Assembly (NCBI GenBank): GCA_002197995.1
Contig: NGZR01000001.1
Span: 8,804,001 to 8,868,000, forward strand
Direction of reading: 5' to 3'
DNA: 64,000 bases
Origin: Gaeumannomyces sp. JS-464
Lineage: Eukaryota > Ascomycota > Sordariomycetes > Magnaporthales > Magnaporthaceae
This document shows, piece after piece, positions 1-13,200 of the stretch (position 1 is the first letter of the stretch; every line of letters begins with the position of its first letter). The notes beneath the pieces were generated by a model. The model was given only the letters and a program-made list of their open reading frames with translations, was not told the DNA's origin and did no database searches. A program made the position numbers and the translations under genes.

Positions 1-3000
1 ATGGGACGGACGGTGGCTGCCGCTGCAGCATTGAAGGCGCCTTTTCGTTTTCTCCCTTGTTCTCTGGAATAAAAACCAAATTCCCAAAAAATCAAATGGT
101 TGACGGCGCAAACGCTAAACGAACGGGACACGGCACACCGCAGCAGCAGTGAGGGAAAGCCGAGGGCAAGGCAGACAGGGCGGGCGGCCGGCGGCAAATC
201 CAATTTCTCAACTCGCTGGCAGCAGGCTGGCCCAAGCTCTCGTCCCTTCTCGCTCACTTCGTCTCCGCGCGCTGCTGGGGCGTGTTTTCGGTCCCATCGA
301 TGTCCCGCACGGGAGCTCGGGGCACCCCTGTTTCTTTGCTTTTTCCCCTTCCCAATCCCTCCAGCAGAGGGCGTCCAATTGAGACTTGGAGACGCAGGTG
401 GCGCTGTGCGACGGACAATACGGGCGTGCGGTGCGGCCTGGGCTCTTCGTCTCTTTTCGGGGATGCGTGTGGCCGGCTAGGTCAGAAGCAGAAGCGGAGG
501 TGCTGCGTGTGTTGGGAGGGGAAAACCTCGTTGCAGGGGCGGAGCAGGAGAACAAGAGAGAGAAGGGCCAGGGTAAGACAAGCAGGGGACCAGATACGAC
601 GGCGAATCGGCTTCTGTTGAGCTCAATCCTTGAGTAGGGATGAACGAGGGGATGTGCAGGGCCAAGGAAGTCTCAATGCTCACAAAAGCTTCACGTCGAT
701 CTCCTTTTGTGATGTGTTTCTTTCTGCCGATGATGTGGGTATCTCGTCGGTTAAGGCTGCGACTTTGGCAACTGCGACACCGAGGGAGAAAAAAAATTGA
801 CGGGGCAGGGCGCTCCTTCTCCGCGGTGACGGGACTAGTCGGGCTAGCCAATGTCACCTGCCCGCTCTCAGCTCTCCCAACCAAGCAACCCCAGGCAGCC
901 TTCATCCACTCGCGATGCTTTGATAGGAGATGGCTGGCGAATGAGGGGAGACGCCTTCCATCCAAAATGGGTCCCGGCTCCCCGTGCGGCATTCACATAT
1001 GACGAACGGCAGTCAAGCCAGCCAGCGTATGAATCGCGCCCTGGAACCAACCAAAGAGGAGGAATGGGTATGTCGCTTTTCCCCCATGTTTAAGAGCGTT
1101 AGAGTTCTGTCCTCCGCTTTCTGCAGCTAATTTTGGCGGCATCACACTCCCCCTCCACCCACCGTCCTCTTTACCTGGTAGCGTTCAATTTTCCCTCAAC
1201 TGCGTTTACCGTCACCTCCACATCGCAGCAGTAGCCACCTTCTCCCGAAGGGGATGCGTCCTACGTAGTAAGCAGCCGAGGCAGGCATGGAGGCGGCGCC
1301 CGGTGGGAGCTGGGCGTGGGGGTTTCGAGCCTATCGCATTTTAGCGTGCGAATGCACATCCACCGCACATAGCTTCCCTTGTCTCTATAGGCTGGGATCT
1401 AGGATGGGAGGATGGCTGACAGCAGGAGGGAATCCTCGCCCGCGTTAGCTGCATACGCCAACAGCCTCAAGCGCCGACAAGTGCATAAGTGCCCCAGGGG
1501 GCTGGCGAAGCCAGCACGCTGCTTGGATATATGGATAAAAACTATGTAGGACACCGCCCATCCCACGTGGCTTTTTATTTTATTTTATTTTTTTATGCCA
1601 AGTTGAGATACGGATGTGTAGGTACAAACAGCCGCCCAACCAACGCGCTGGCATGCTCGCAGGGACCCTTGTCCCCAAGACAAACTCACATGGACGGCGA
1701 TGCGGCGACAAAAACAACCAACACGCACCGTCACCGCCAAGGCCGAGACCAGTCCGCTAGGATGAGCCAGCCAGCTGCACCAAGCTCGAAGCTGGAAGTG
1801 GTGTGCCGAGTTCCGGCGCAAAGAGCCGGCCTCGCCAGGATCCTAAATCCATCTCAGGCACGATGTAGCCGGTGTGGCCAGGCGAGGAGAAAATAGCGTC
1901 ATTGTAATGCAAAACTAAACTAAAATACGGGAGCCGTGACAATCGTGAGGAAGAAGAGCTTCTGGCGAAAAAATGCCCAGCCAAGGTCCCAAATACCCAA
2001 AAACGTTACATCTTCCCGAGCCATCCACGGCGCAAAAATACAATGGGGAAGGTTATTTAATCAAATAAGATAAGAGAAATAAGAAACAAAAAAATCCGGG
2101 GGTATCCATCCTGTTTTTTTTTTGTCTTTCTTGCTGGGGTTTTGGCCTAGAGGCCTAGCGAGCCGCAAATGGCTTCGTTCCGTCTAAAATGGGGGAGCTA
2201 GGCGTCGCCGAGGACAGGCTCAGGGAGCTGAGCTCAAGCGAGCCGCGTAAAAGGTAACAGGGGTAATAAGGAGACAGGAAAAAAGAAAAGAAAAAGGAAA
2301 CAAGGTATCTCGAGAAATTCCGCAAGCAACAGAGATAAAAGAAATACAAACCCAAATAACCCTTTCTTTCCCAACTACCAGTAAATGCCCTTGAAATGTG
2401 TCCGAGCCCAGCTCTTTAGGTATGCACAGTACTCCATCTTTCCCAAGCAAAACAATGATAAAGAGACAAGGTGGGGGAGAAGAAATACTGACAGAGAGAT
2501 GAGGAAATAGTGACGAAACCCGAGGAGGAAGAAGGAGGATAGCGAGAATGGAGACGCGTCAGCCGCACCCGCCCGGATCGGATCCAGGGCGTGAGATCGG
2601 AGGGCGGTCCCAACAGCGGAAAACATTGAACTCCACAGAAGTAAAGGGATACAAACAATAATAGCAAGGCTTGAGTAATAGGGGGAAAAAAAAAAGGAAA
2701 AAAAAAAAAGACAGAGTGGAAAAAGCAGTGAGATAGAAAATGCAACCGGAAAAAGCAAAGTGTGCTGGTGGCGTGGTGATGATGCTTGCTTTCTTCCTCT
2801 CCACTCCTCTTGATTCGTTTGCTGGCTTCTCCGCGGTTGTCCTCCGCCATCAGGCCTTGCTCGCACCAAGTGGGCCGCGGGGCCCGGGTAGAAACGGACC
2901 GTGGACCGAAATGAGGATTATCCCAAAAAGAACCTCTGCAGAATTGAGGCCAGGAGGGGGAGGGGAGGGGGTGAAAAAAAAAAAGCAAAGAGGCGTCACG

Positions 3001-3193
3001 CGAGCCAGCGACGAGAGCCGGCCCACGTCGATACAGACAGCCATGTCAGCCAAGCCGCCGGCCCCAGAACTAAGCCCTCACCGGTTTGGCAAGGATGAGA
3101 GGGAAGGGAAGGAGTAAGAGAGCCACTAGACAGCAGTCGGAAAAGAAAAAAAAAAAAGGTCACGAAGATCCCGAGGCTCTCCCGCTAGCTTTT
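1..3193. other. Intergenic region, no gene recognised
   Basis: I see no open frame here that has fungal codon character, plausible splice sites or a recognisable motif. The stretch holds scattered A/T runs (for example around 2110, 2690-2710 and 3147-3157). It lies downstream of the leftward MFS gene, so part of it is that gene's 3' flank. The first codon of the window is an ATG that opens only 23 codons before a stop, which I do not consider a gene. Confidence 0.5.
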
Positions 3194-5239
3194 TCAGCAA
3201 CGCCTACCCGCCTCGGCTCCGTCGTCGTCGTTCAGCAGGGGTGCGGACTCGATGTCGTCGGGCTTCTTTTCGTCCATGCGGCCGGGGACCTCGGTGATCT
3301 GCAGGCTGATGAAGGCGCCCGCGATGGTGACGGCGCCGCTGCACCACCAGGGCAGGCCCGAGAAGCCCGTCTTGAGGCCGGCGGCGTAGAGCATGCCCGA
3401 GATGGTGGGGCCGAAGGCGCGCGACAGGCTGGCGGTCGAGGCGGCGACGCCGTTGATGGTCCCGAGCGAGAGCGACGTCGGGGCCGAGTTGGTCAGCAGG
3501 ATGGCGTTGCTCGGGTACGCCATGGTCGAGTAGGTGCACTTCCACACGATGGCGATGAAGATGCCGATGGTGCGGATGTAGTTCTCCTCGGGCAGCAGCA
3601 CGATGTAGGGCGTCAGGAGGTACAACATAAAGTACGACAACGCCAGGAACTGGAACAGCCGCAGCGGGCCGACCTTGCGCACCGCCCAGGGGAAGAGGAC
3701 TATGGTCGAGAGCATCGCGTAGACGCCCTGCACCGACATGATGGCCCCGACCGTCGACGTCTTGTAGCCGAACCCGTCCGAGAACTTGAAGGGAAGGTGG
3801 ATCGGCTGGTGCTGCGGGTCTGTGCTGAGGAAGACGGGCAGGAGCTGGTCGTAGGTCATGGTGTGGCTACAGGAAATCAGTGTCAGTGTGTCGGTCTTGC
3901 TACCGAGTGCAGAGATCATCAGTTGGGCTCGTGGGGCATTGCGAGGTGTGCTCTTACAAGGCCAGGATGCCGTAGGACACAATGTTGAGCACGACGGGCC
4001 GGGTGAAGATCTTGTTGGGCGGGGCCGTCGGCGGCTGAGGGGCCGAGATGGGCGGCAGGTCGAGGGCTTCGGGCAGGTCGCGGGCGACAATCGAGGTAAG
4101 CTGAGGCGAGTTCTCGTTCGTCTGGTAGCCGGGCAGGAATTCCGCTGCGTCCATGAGGAGCGGCTGCTCTTCGCCCTTTCCGGTAGTTGGTACACGCTTC
4201 TCGCGGTTCCAGGGTAGCAGGCCAAGCAGGGACTTGCCAAGCTCAACACCACGGTCCCTGTTGAGCCTCTTCTCCTCGTGTGTCTCCTCAAGGAACAGGA
4301 TTCCGATAACGACACCGCACAAGACGGCAATGGCGCTGAACAGATTCGGCAGCAGGTACGGGAACTTTTCCCAGATGCTGCCCCGTGGGAACAGGCTCGG
4401 AAGCGTGTTGCATGGCTCGGCTAGCGCTCCACCGATGATTGGCCCAATAATCGAGCTGTTTGCGCGTGTAAGCCGGAGCCCGGAAAAAAAATGGCTTGGA
4501 GTCTAATTTGTGGCCAGATGCTGGCAACTTACCCAAGACACCACACAATGGGCATGATAGTATATGCGCGGGCTATAAAATGGGTTTTGCGTCAGACTCG
4601 GAGCTCGCGACTACTTCACGGGGCGATTTAGGTTTTCTATGAGACCCACGTTGATGCTCCTTGACCTTGACCAGCTCAGCCACAGTAGTCTGCAAGACAC
4701 CAATGTTTCTGGCAAGAAGGTCCCGTCAGTCTCGAGTATCTGAAGAGAGGCCAAACCGGGCCTGACATCGACTTACCCGTTGAGCAGGCCTCCGAGGGCC
4801 CTGGCAAGGAGCGCAACCCAGAGGTTAGGGGAGAAGCCGAAGATGAGCACACTGAGCGCGGTACCAGCGAGGCCGGTGAGCAGGACGGGTTTCCTCCCGA
4901 TCTTATCGCTTAGCCTGCCCCAGAGCACGCCCGTAGAGAACTCGGCTAATGTGAATGCCGAAGTGACCATGCCGGCGTAGAGGGCGATCTGGCTCGTGTC
5001 GTCGGTCACATGGAAATTCTCCACCATCTTGTAGATGTAGGGGAAAATCCCCATAAACGCGATCGGTTCACATATCCGGCACAGAGCTGATGACCGGCTG
5101 TCAGCCCGACAATTCTTCGCCGCGGCGGTCTGGGCGATCACGTACCGAGAACAAACATCTGTCTTGTGGGAAAGGGTGGGAGATTCCTGGATCTGGGGGA
5201 GGCAGCGCCCCGCCCCAAAGGGCCACTTCTCCTCGACAT
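3194..5239 (-). CDS. Major facilitator superfamily transporter (multidrug/drug:H+ type)
   Basis: A 557-residue integral membrane transporter. I place six exons: 5146-5239, 4777-5086, 4650-4708, 4533-4572, 3958-4455 and 3194-3866. All five introns are GT-AG and the total length is a multiple of three. The start at 5239 gives a short cytosolic leader ending PFPTRQMFVLALCRICEP, typical of fungal MFS proteins. Residues about 88-97 carry the MFS signature A (GRLSDKIGRK) between TM2 and TM3. A long polar central loop follows TM6 and a second hydrophobic half ends in an acidic tail. This layout matches the 12-helix DHA-like family (yeast YCR023C type); the substrate cannot be read from sequence. It is separated by 14 kb from its divergent neighbour, which leaves room for a large promoter. 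No frame breaks were seen. Confidence 0.9.
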
Positions 5240-8148
5240 GGCGATGAGAAGACGGCAACGGCTTCTTGCTGGATCTGATTTCGATACGCCCCCTGGCAAC
5301 CACCCTGACGACGGCAAGGTGGAACGGACGCCGGGAAGGGCAGAACAGAGCGGGAGAGGACGACGCAGGTGCGATGTGGGAGAGGAGATCCAGCAGAAGA
5401 GAGAGAAAGAAAAAAAAAGAAGAAAAAAAAAAGGACAAGGGCAAGCCTGTAACCACGGCGTTGGATGTCTGTGAGTCTGCACCCGACAGGGATGGAATGA
5501 GGTTTGTTCACAGGAGCCGCCTTAAGAGACTAAGAGACTAAGATAATATCTTTCTCGAAGGGAGTGGGTGCTCGGCCGCTTAAGAAGGGTCCACGAGGTG
5601 TCCGAGCCAGGAGGTGTGCCGAGTTGAGTTGTTATGAGTGGGGAGGGCGAGACGGCCGCGTGGAACGGTCAGAGAGCGCTCGGTGGGTAGGTCGGCAAGC
5701 AGGGCTTGTGATCACCACAAGCACGTAAACACGCGCACCCGGGGTGGGCAAACGAGGCCAACCAAACGCAAGGTGATGTAACAACCAACAGTACCCGGTA
5801 GGCAAAGCCTTTGAATCAGCGGAGATACGGTGGCGCCCTATGGCTTGGCCTTTGGTTGCGCAAAACGGAGGGAGACGGTGAAGGGACCAAAGGGCATGAA
5901 GCGGAGACAGAGGTGTGCACAAGAGAGGGCTATTAGTGTGTGACGGTTGTTCCCCATGCACAAGTCGACAGGGCGGGACGCGGAGGTATGGGACGGTCTG
6001 CCAGGAGGGCAGAAGCTGTATAAAATGCCATTGGCCGGAAGGGAGGGGAGAGAAAGGAGAGCGAAGCTTTTAAGAAAGGTTCGTACCTGCTTTCTTTTTA
6101 TTGGAGTGAAACGGCGGTGACCAGCTGCCTCCTTGCCAGAAGAAAGAAATGAACACAGGAAATAAAACAATAAAATACATAAAAGAAAAGACATGTTGCC
6201 GGATAATAAAAAATAAAAAATTGAAAAGAAAAGAAAAATGATGATAATTAGAGCGGGACAGAGGGCAAAATTGAAAAAATACAAAAAATAAAAAAAACAG
6301 CCAGGTTGATCCTTTGACGAGGTCTGCTAGGTTCCATGTTCCAAGCTGCAGAGCGAGCTGCTTGGTAGATCTGCATGGGGGGCGCGGCTCTCTCAGAATG
6401 GCACACCCCTCCCCCTGGCCCAGCCCTGGCACCCAGGGGCCCACCACCCAGTCGTGGTACTTGGAGATTGGCGCCCCGCACAGTTTGTAGATCGCCACCC
6501 GGCACTATGCGACCATGGCGAGGGCGTTTCCGGACATCTGGGACCGACAAATCTGACAGCGCCAGAGCTGCCTCCGACCCCGGCCGGGGGACAGGCCCGA
6601 GCCCGGTTTGTTGGAACTGCGTGGTAACTCGAGGCGCGTGTGTGAGGTGGGAGCGCACGAGTGCTGCTGCCCAGAGGTACATACCACTTTGGGCTGGGCT
6701 GGGCTGGCTGGCTGGCTGGCTTGCTGGCGGGCACGCACAAGGGAGCTGGAAGAGATGCCATGTCGCTATTTCGCGGATAGCACGCTTGCCGGTTGTAGGT
6801 TGGTGAGGCTAAACGTTAGCCGCCCTCATTTTTCGGTGGTTTTTTTTTTTTTTCTTTTTTTTTTTTCCTTTCTTTTTTCTCTTCTCGGGCAACGTTGACT
6901 TTGGCCCCCCCTTCTTGTCCATTGTGCTCCCCTCCCTCGGGCAAACACTTTACAGCCGCCCCAACGAAAGAGACCGCCTCCGCTGTACGCTCCCGTTAGC
7001 CATGGCGCCATGTGCAACGCGGGCATATCTTTTATCGCTCGCTGCCACGCCCTGCTGCACCCATGTCGCATCCGGCCGGCGTCTCCCTAGTTTGATTTCC
7101 TGTGGCACCTTCTTCGACGGCGGCCTCGGGATACGAAGCTACCTTCCGCATCCCAACCGTGGTAGCCATGTTGGAGTTCTATCCAGTGTTAACCGCCGCG
7201 CCGCGACGAAAGGGCGGGGAATTAAAGGACGGGACCCATGTGCCCTGGGAGAGGAAAAAAAAAAGGCAACGACCCACCAAGGCGAAGCCCGTCGAAAATT
7301 GTGACACTCCGGCAAACCCGCAGCTCCTCCCCGGCCGCAACTGGGAGGAGCAATTGCCCCTGTACAACATTTGGAAACCGAAAAGCGGACCCTTTTCAAC
7401 GCTCCATTTCCTTCTCGAACTTTTCGGCCGTCGGGTTGATGCCCACCCGCCCACATCGGGCGGGGGGCACTGTCTTCATTTTTTATTTTTTATTTTTTTT
7501 TATAATCATTTGTTTGTTTGTCGCTCTTTTCCACGCACATCTCCTGTTGTTGCTGTTGCGGTGGACCGGGCGGATAATCACTGGGGGCCGGGGCAGGGAA
7601 GGGCTCGAGAAGAAGGTCAGGCGGTGAGGCACGAGAGTCGCAAAGAGTGGGCACAGCGGCGCCAGGTGAGATAATCACTGCGCCTCGCTGGCAGGCGGCG
7701 GGGAAGCGAAGCGAGACAAACAGCCCTGACTGGCAGCCGGAGAGGCGAGAGCCCTGCCCGAAACCCTGAAAATGTCGGTTGGGACACGTAAACGCCCGCC
7801 CACGCACGCGCCGGTGATGAGGTAGCCGGCCACAAGGTTGACCGCAGCGGACGGCGGCATGCATTTCCCCTTTGTTTGCGGCAGCAAGGCAGCGCAGGAA
7901 AGCTGCCCTGCTGGTCTCCCAATCGCGGTGCGCCGTGCGACCTTGGCCGCACCAAGCGGGCCATGCCTGGAAGTGGAAGTGCGAGACGCTTGTGTCGCCG
8001 TCGGGCCTGCTGGGCAGGCGTTATCATTGGGAAAAGTCTGCCTCGATGCGCCCGCCCAGCAAAGGCGGGCGAAAATAGATCTCACCGACCTCAACGGCAA
8101 GCAAGCAGGACGCAGCAGCAGCGATGACTGTTTTCCCCAAATCCGACG

Positions 8149-8180
8149 CAGCAGTAGCAGCAGCAGCAGCAGCAGCAGCA
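8149..8180. repeat. CAG trinucleotide tract
   Basis: About ten CAG units with one TAG interruption in the 14-kb intergenic region. The interruption is a stop in the CAG frame, so this is not a polyglutamine-coding exon. Confidence 0.85.
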
Positions 8181-10182
8181 AGTAAGGTAGGGGTCCAGCC
8201 AGTAGAAGCGGGCAACGTGTCGGCCCAGCCCAACCCATCCGCAAGCAAGAGAAACAAAGAAAAGAAAAAGCCCCCATCCAACAGACCGATCCCCATGTCC
8301 GGACACGACCGGCCGCCGGTTTTCTTCGGCTCTGGATCTGAAATGTGGCCATGTCCGTCGGTTGGCTGGCCTGGGGCTATTTCCAACGGTAGCCACAAAC
8401 AAGGGGTGCGATCAAATATCCCGTCAGATCACCTGTGCGCCAAGCCAAGCGCATCCTGCGACCAAATCGCCGCGTGCAGTGCAGTGCAGCGTAGTGCGTG
8501 CATCCGTTTGTGGTCCGCCAGCCAAAGTCGCCGGATTATATCATGCTTACAACTGCCGACAAGCCTCAATCAATCTGTCCTTAGACCTCTCATACGTTGT
8601 ATGCTGTGCCTGCCGCACTGCCTATCGGGCACCGATTGGAACGAATCCCTACTGTCCTCATTTTGTTTGCGTACTTTATTTTCCTTAATTCCCCTTTCTT
8701 TTCTTTTCTTTCCTTGCTTTTTCTTTGCTCTCGCGAAATTTCTTCTTCTCCTTCTCACCGATTCCTCCAATGGATAGCCCGGATGCATTGCCCGAGCCGG
8801 GGAAATCCCTGACGGCTCCATGCCTGGCTTGCAATGGAACCTCCATCTTGGTGCCCGGCCTGAAATTTGCTGCTCCGTTGCTACTCTGAAAGTTTGATAC
8901 GACGATTATTGAGTCGCAGCGACGAGTCGGTCCCTGTCCCTAGCACCACGTGCAAGCTCCTTCTGTGTCCAAGCGGGCACACCGCAAGTGATCTCTCCGG
9001 GGTGAGCTTTACCAAGCGCACGCCCACCCCGCGCCAGCCAGAAGACACTGTGGTCAAATGCTTCTGTCAGACCGAGAGAAAAAGGAAAAACCGACGTCAC
9101 TCACAGGGCTCCTTGCCAGCGTCCCCCATCTCAGTTCCACAAATCATGCCGGCTGTCGAAATCCCCGGTCCGCCATCGTGCGCACCCACGCATGGAAATT
9201 ACCATCGCTGTTGCCCTATCTCTTTATGTGGAACCCCGTCGTCAGCCTCAACCCACCAGTCGCCCCAAAGGGGAGAGAGGACAGGTCCGATCTCGCCGGC
9301 CCAGAGTGCCGTCGCAGTCTATGAGGCGGAGGATGAAAAGATACCCAAGACCAGATGCGCCGAACGCCTCTAGTAATTCCAGGCCAAGCGGCCGCCCCCC
9401 GCACTAAGGGATAGGGGCAAGTGCTCCGCGGCGGCGTGGGCTGCCCTGCCACCCACACGCCCACCAAGACATTTTCTCGCTGAAACATATCGCCGCCACC
9501 ATCAATCGTACGATTCAGGAACCACGGCGTGCCCTGTGTTGGTTGATCCAACGAGAGACTACGCTAGAAGCTAGACCGGTAGGCACCTACCTTAGCCATC
9601 CGTGATTACCTCGGTAGTTTGCTGAAGGGCCGGTTTTCCTACTGCCTCTCCTGCTCCTTGGGCGTTGCTGCGCTGACATGCTTGGTCCACCCACGGCATG
9701 CCTGTCGTACCCAGCAAGCGAGCGCGCATGCTGTTCGCCCTGCGAGAAAAGCATGGGGGCCCAAGGTGTGGGAGTGGACACAAGATGGGAGGGCTGGCCA
9801 AATCGGACGATCTGGTTTTCTTTCCAAAACCCTCGCCGTCATGGTGGAGTCAAAAAAGGCGGTCACAAGTTGGTCACGCGGTTGAAAGAAAACGCTCCTT
9901 TGGGCAGAGAACCCTTGCTTTTCGACCTTGGATGGACCTGACATGTGGGGCTAGCTGGGTCCTCGATCAGGGAGTGCCCCTGGACGGCCGCCTCGGTTTC
10001 CCATGTGGAGCGAGGCCCGGGTTCGTGGGTCTGGGGTTGGACCTCGGACGCGTCCTTGGAAATCGACCAACGCCGAAGCGGAAATCTGCCCAGTGCCAGG
10101 ACAGTGCCTGCACACACCGACCGGCGGCTGGACACCGCTTTTGTCATGACGCAGGCACTTTTGGTCAGGTGACGGATCGCAA

Positions 10183-10185
<3 letters not shown>

Positions 10186-10218
<33 letters not shown>
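10186..10218. repeat. Poly-T tract, 33 nt
   Basis: An uninterrupted run of T in intergenic DNA. It is the longest A/T homopolymer I noticed in the window. A second run of 24 T lies at 11250-11273. Lengths of such runs are unreliable in many assemblies. Confidence 0.9.
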
Positions 10219-13200
10219 CCTCTTTCCCTGCCGTAATCCTGTCGGCTCCAGGTCTGCCCTGACATGCTGCGGCGCTTGTCATTTTGACGAGCCCTCGATC
10301 CAGTCCGTCCCATCTTCCCAAACAGGCTATTCCACGCACCTCGACGACGCCACGGGCCCGTTCGTCCAAGTTCTCGTCCAGTGGCCCTGACATTTGTCCT
10401 GGGCTGGCTCAGCGCCGCACCCCGCGTTCCGGTCGGCTGTTCCAGATGGGAATTGCAATCTACGATCGGAAAGCCTAGAGTGCGCCATGGCGATTTGAAG
10501 CAAGACATTTTAAACGTATTTATTTTTTTGACGCCGCCCGCGCGCGCAACACGCGCACTGGCTGGCTCGGATTGGGGTGGCGAGATGGGGAGTTGCAGGG
10601 CGTGTGGTGCAGCCCACAGCCCGCAGCGTTCGTGCGCTGCAAATCGTCGATGCGACATGGGTGTTTTGCAGTCGGAGGCAGCGAAGTTGCAAGGAGGCTT
10701 CCCAAACCTTCCAAATGGAGATTTCCCAGCCTGTTGATTGGTCTCTGGGCTCCCCTCGTGGATTTGCGGCTGCATCTTTATTTATTTTTATTTCTTTGCC
10801 ATCCGCGCATCTCCCAGGGCCACTCATTGAACAATGCCTGCTTGCTGGCCGCCGGCGCACATGGACGACCTGCTAGACGTGCATGCACTGACGTCGTCGG
10901 CGCGAGCCTTTGTCGCGAGTCGCGCTTTCAGCCAGATCACATAACCGGGCAACTGGGACTTGGCGATGGCTCTCGACCGATGCTTGGGGCTAGCGTCATG
11001 AGAAAAAGCAATCGCGTCGTCCGCCACATCACCTCGTGTTGCATCTGCATTTCCCCTCACCTGTCAATCTCTTTTTGAATTGGTTTGCGAGGGAGGTGGG
11101 GGTTCTCCCTCCCAGGCCCTGTAACCACTGCACTATATTTACATCGCCAATCAGTCTCCCGGGGTAGCTAGGGCTTGCCGGCTGGAACCCATGTGGGACG
11201 CGAACCAGTCCATTGAGATACATGGCACGCTGCCCCGCAACACGGCTGGTTTTTTTTTTTTTTTTTTTTTTTTGACAAGGCAAGGGATGCGAAAAAAGCG
11301 AAATATCATAAAAGTATGAATAATGAAAGAGACGAGAATCACTATTGGAGAGGGTAAAAAATTCCCCAGCGTGCCAAGGGGCAAAATGGCAAGCAAAAAA
11401 GGGGCACAGAATAACCCTCCCAAACACCTTCCACCGGCGCGCGGGATGTTACCCCGGTGCGGTCGCCACTGGCTCCGACTGGCTGGAAGGGAGCTCCGCG
11501 CAGTGGATCATTTATTTGCCACCAGGGGAACTCGCCTGGAGCCTTCCGAGTGGTCCGGGGAGCGACAGGCGGGTCTCCTGTCAAAGACTGGAAGAATCTT
11601 CTCAGAGAGAGAGGACGAAAAAAAACGGGCTGGAAAATGGATCATCTCAACATTGGGCTGTTTCAAGATTATTTTGCACAGACCCCTCTCAATGGATGGT
11701 CGGGTTGGACTCCGCGAAGGGGCCTGCCACAAACTGCCGTCGTTTCCAGAACAAGGCAAGACGAAAACCAAAACTGGAAATCCCCACTTGTCCCCAGCCA
11801 AAGAGAGGGAAACAACTAGGGGAGAGGTGGCAGGAGCGAGAAAAAAAAAAAAAAGAAAGGCAAAAGAGAAAAAGAGGCAATCTCGTCTCAGGGCAAATGG
11901 ATCCGCCAGCCACAGCAAAAATCGCCAGTCCCGGTTAGGCTGTCGTTCCTTGCAAAACAAGAGCCTTCAAACGGGGGACCCAGCGCACACTGTGACACAT
12001 GAGCATTTGTGCTCCACTCGCAGGTACACCGACCGACAGCGCGGGCGCGCCGGCTCTTGTGTTCTGCGCGTGCGTTTCTTTTCCTTCCCTCACCTCCTTC
12101 TTTCGACCCACTGCGTCTTTCGCTCTGCCCGACCCCCCACTCCCGCGAGGCGCTCATGCACAACACTGGGATGGGATGATGGCTGTCTCAGCGCCAAGGC
12201 GCCCAAGATGAAAGGCAAGCAGACGACGTCCTCTCTCTCTCTCTCTTTCTGTCCGTCCGTCGCCCATGGACCAGGCTCCATGCGCCTCCCACTTTTGCAC
12301 ACCCTCCCCCTGGTCGACAGACCCAAACACCTCGCCTTGCGGACGGCGGGCCCAAACACCTCACCGTCTGCAGCGGTAGCGGGCGCCCAAAAATGATGCG
12401 AGCATGATGGAATTCCCTTCCCCTTTGCTCCCTTGGGCTGCCCCGCCCGTCCCGCCCGCGAGAGCCTTGCAGGCGTTGAGACCGGTCTGCTGGTCCCAGA
12501 TTGCCCGCGCGCAGAGGGCGTCGATTTTACGTCCGAGCTGAGAAGAAGAAAAAAAAAATGACAAAAAGTGCAGACTTTGGAGGACCCGTGGCGCTGAGCT
12601 GGCATCGCCAGGGTCGCCAGGGTGCAAGCAGTCTCATCCGAGAGACGACAGCTTGCAAAGCGCCTTGCTCCTTGTCGGCCGCCCTTGGCTGCCGGCCCAA
12701 CCGCCGACCCCTTCCAAACACCCCCTGTGGGTTACTGCTGTCACTCGCTGTCAAGCTTCACCTCTCTTGTCCGTGCTTGCTGGCTGCTTGTCTCTTTTCT
12801 TCCCCGTTGATTCAACCTTTTTTTTCTTTTTCCTGTCCCCGCGGGTCCGTCCGGCAAGTGGCTGGCTCTCTGCACTCTGTTGCCCTGCCCGCCCGGGGAT
12901 GCGGCCAGGGCCGTCATGCAGCACGCCTAAAACAGTAATCGGTGAAATGGAGACAACCTGGCCCGGTCCTCCCAGCCTGCCTGCCTGCCTGCCTTGCCTG
13001 CCCGCGCGCCAAATGATACGGCGGGATCACAGAGGCTGACGGACGCTGGCGGAACGGTTCGGACAAGTCGCTGCTCCGGCTCGCCGCCCATCATCTCTTT
13101 TCCTCCTGCATGGTTCTTTTTTATTTTCTTTCTTTAATTTGTTTAGTTTCGCCTCTTTCCCGCTTTCCTCCTACGGAACCTGGTAGTCTCAGCTCCGGCC

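Noticed and set aside
1..72. ATG at the first base opening 23 codons
   Set aside because: Too short, no context, Ala-rich by chance; cannot be assessed at a window edge.
3086..3988. 300-codon plus-strand frame
   Set aside because: Antisense shadow of the last MFS exon; His/Asp/Gly-rich as expected of a mirrored GC-rich gene.
8149..8180. CAG tract as a possible polyglutamine exon
   Set aside because: Interrupted by TAG in the CAG frame and not flanked by a plausible gene.
11323..12396. Longest open frame in the 14-kb gap (357 codons, plus)
   Set aside because: Lys/Arg/Ser-rich low-complexity content, runs through homopolymers, no domain, no better than overlapping frames on both strands.
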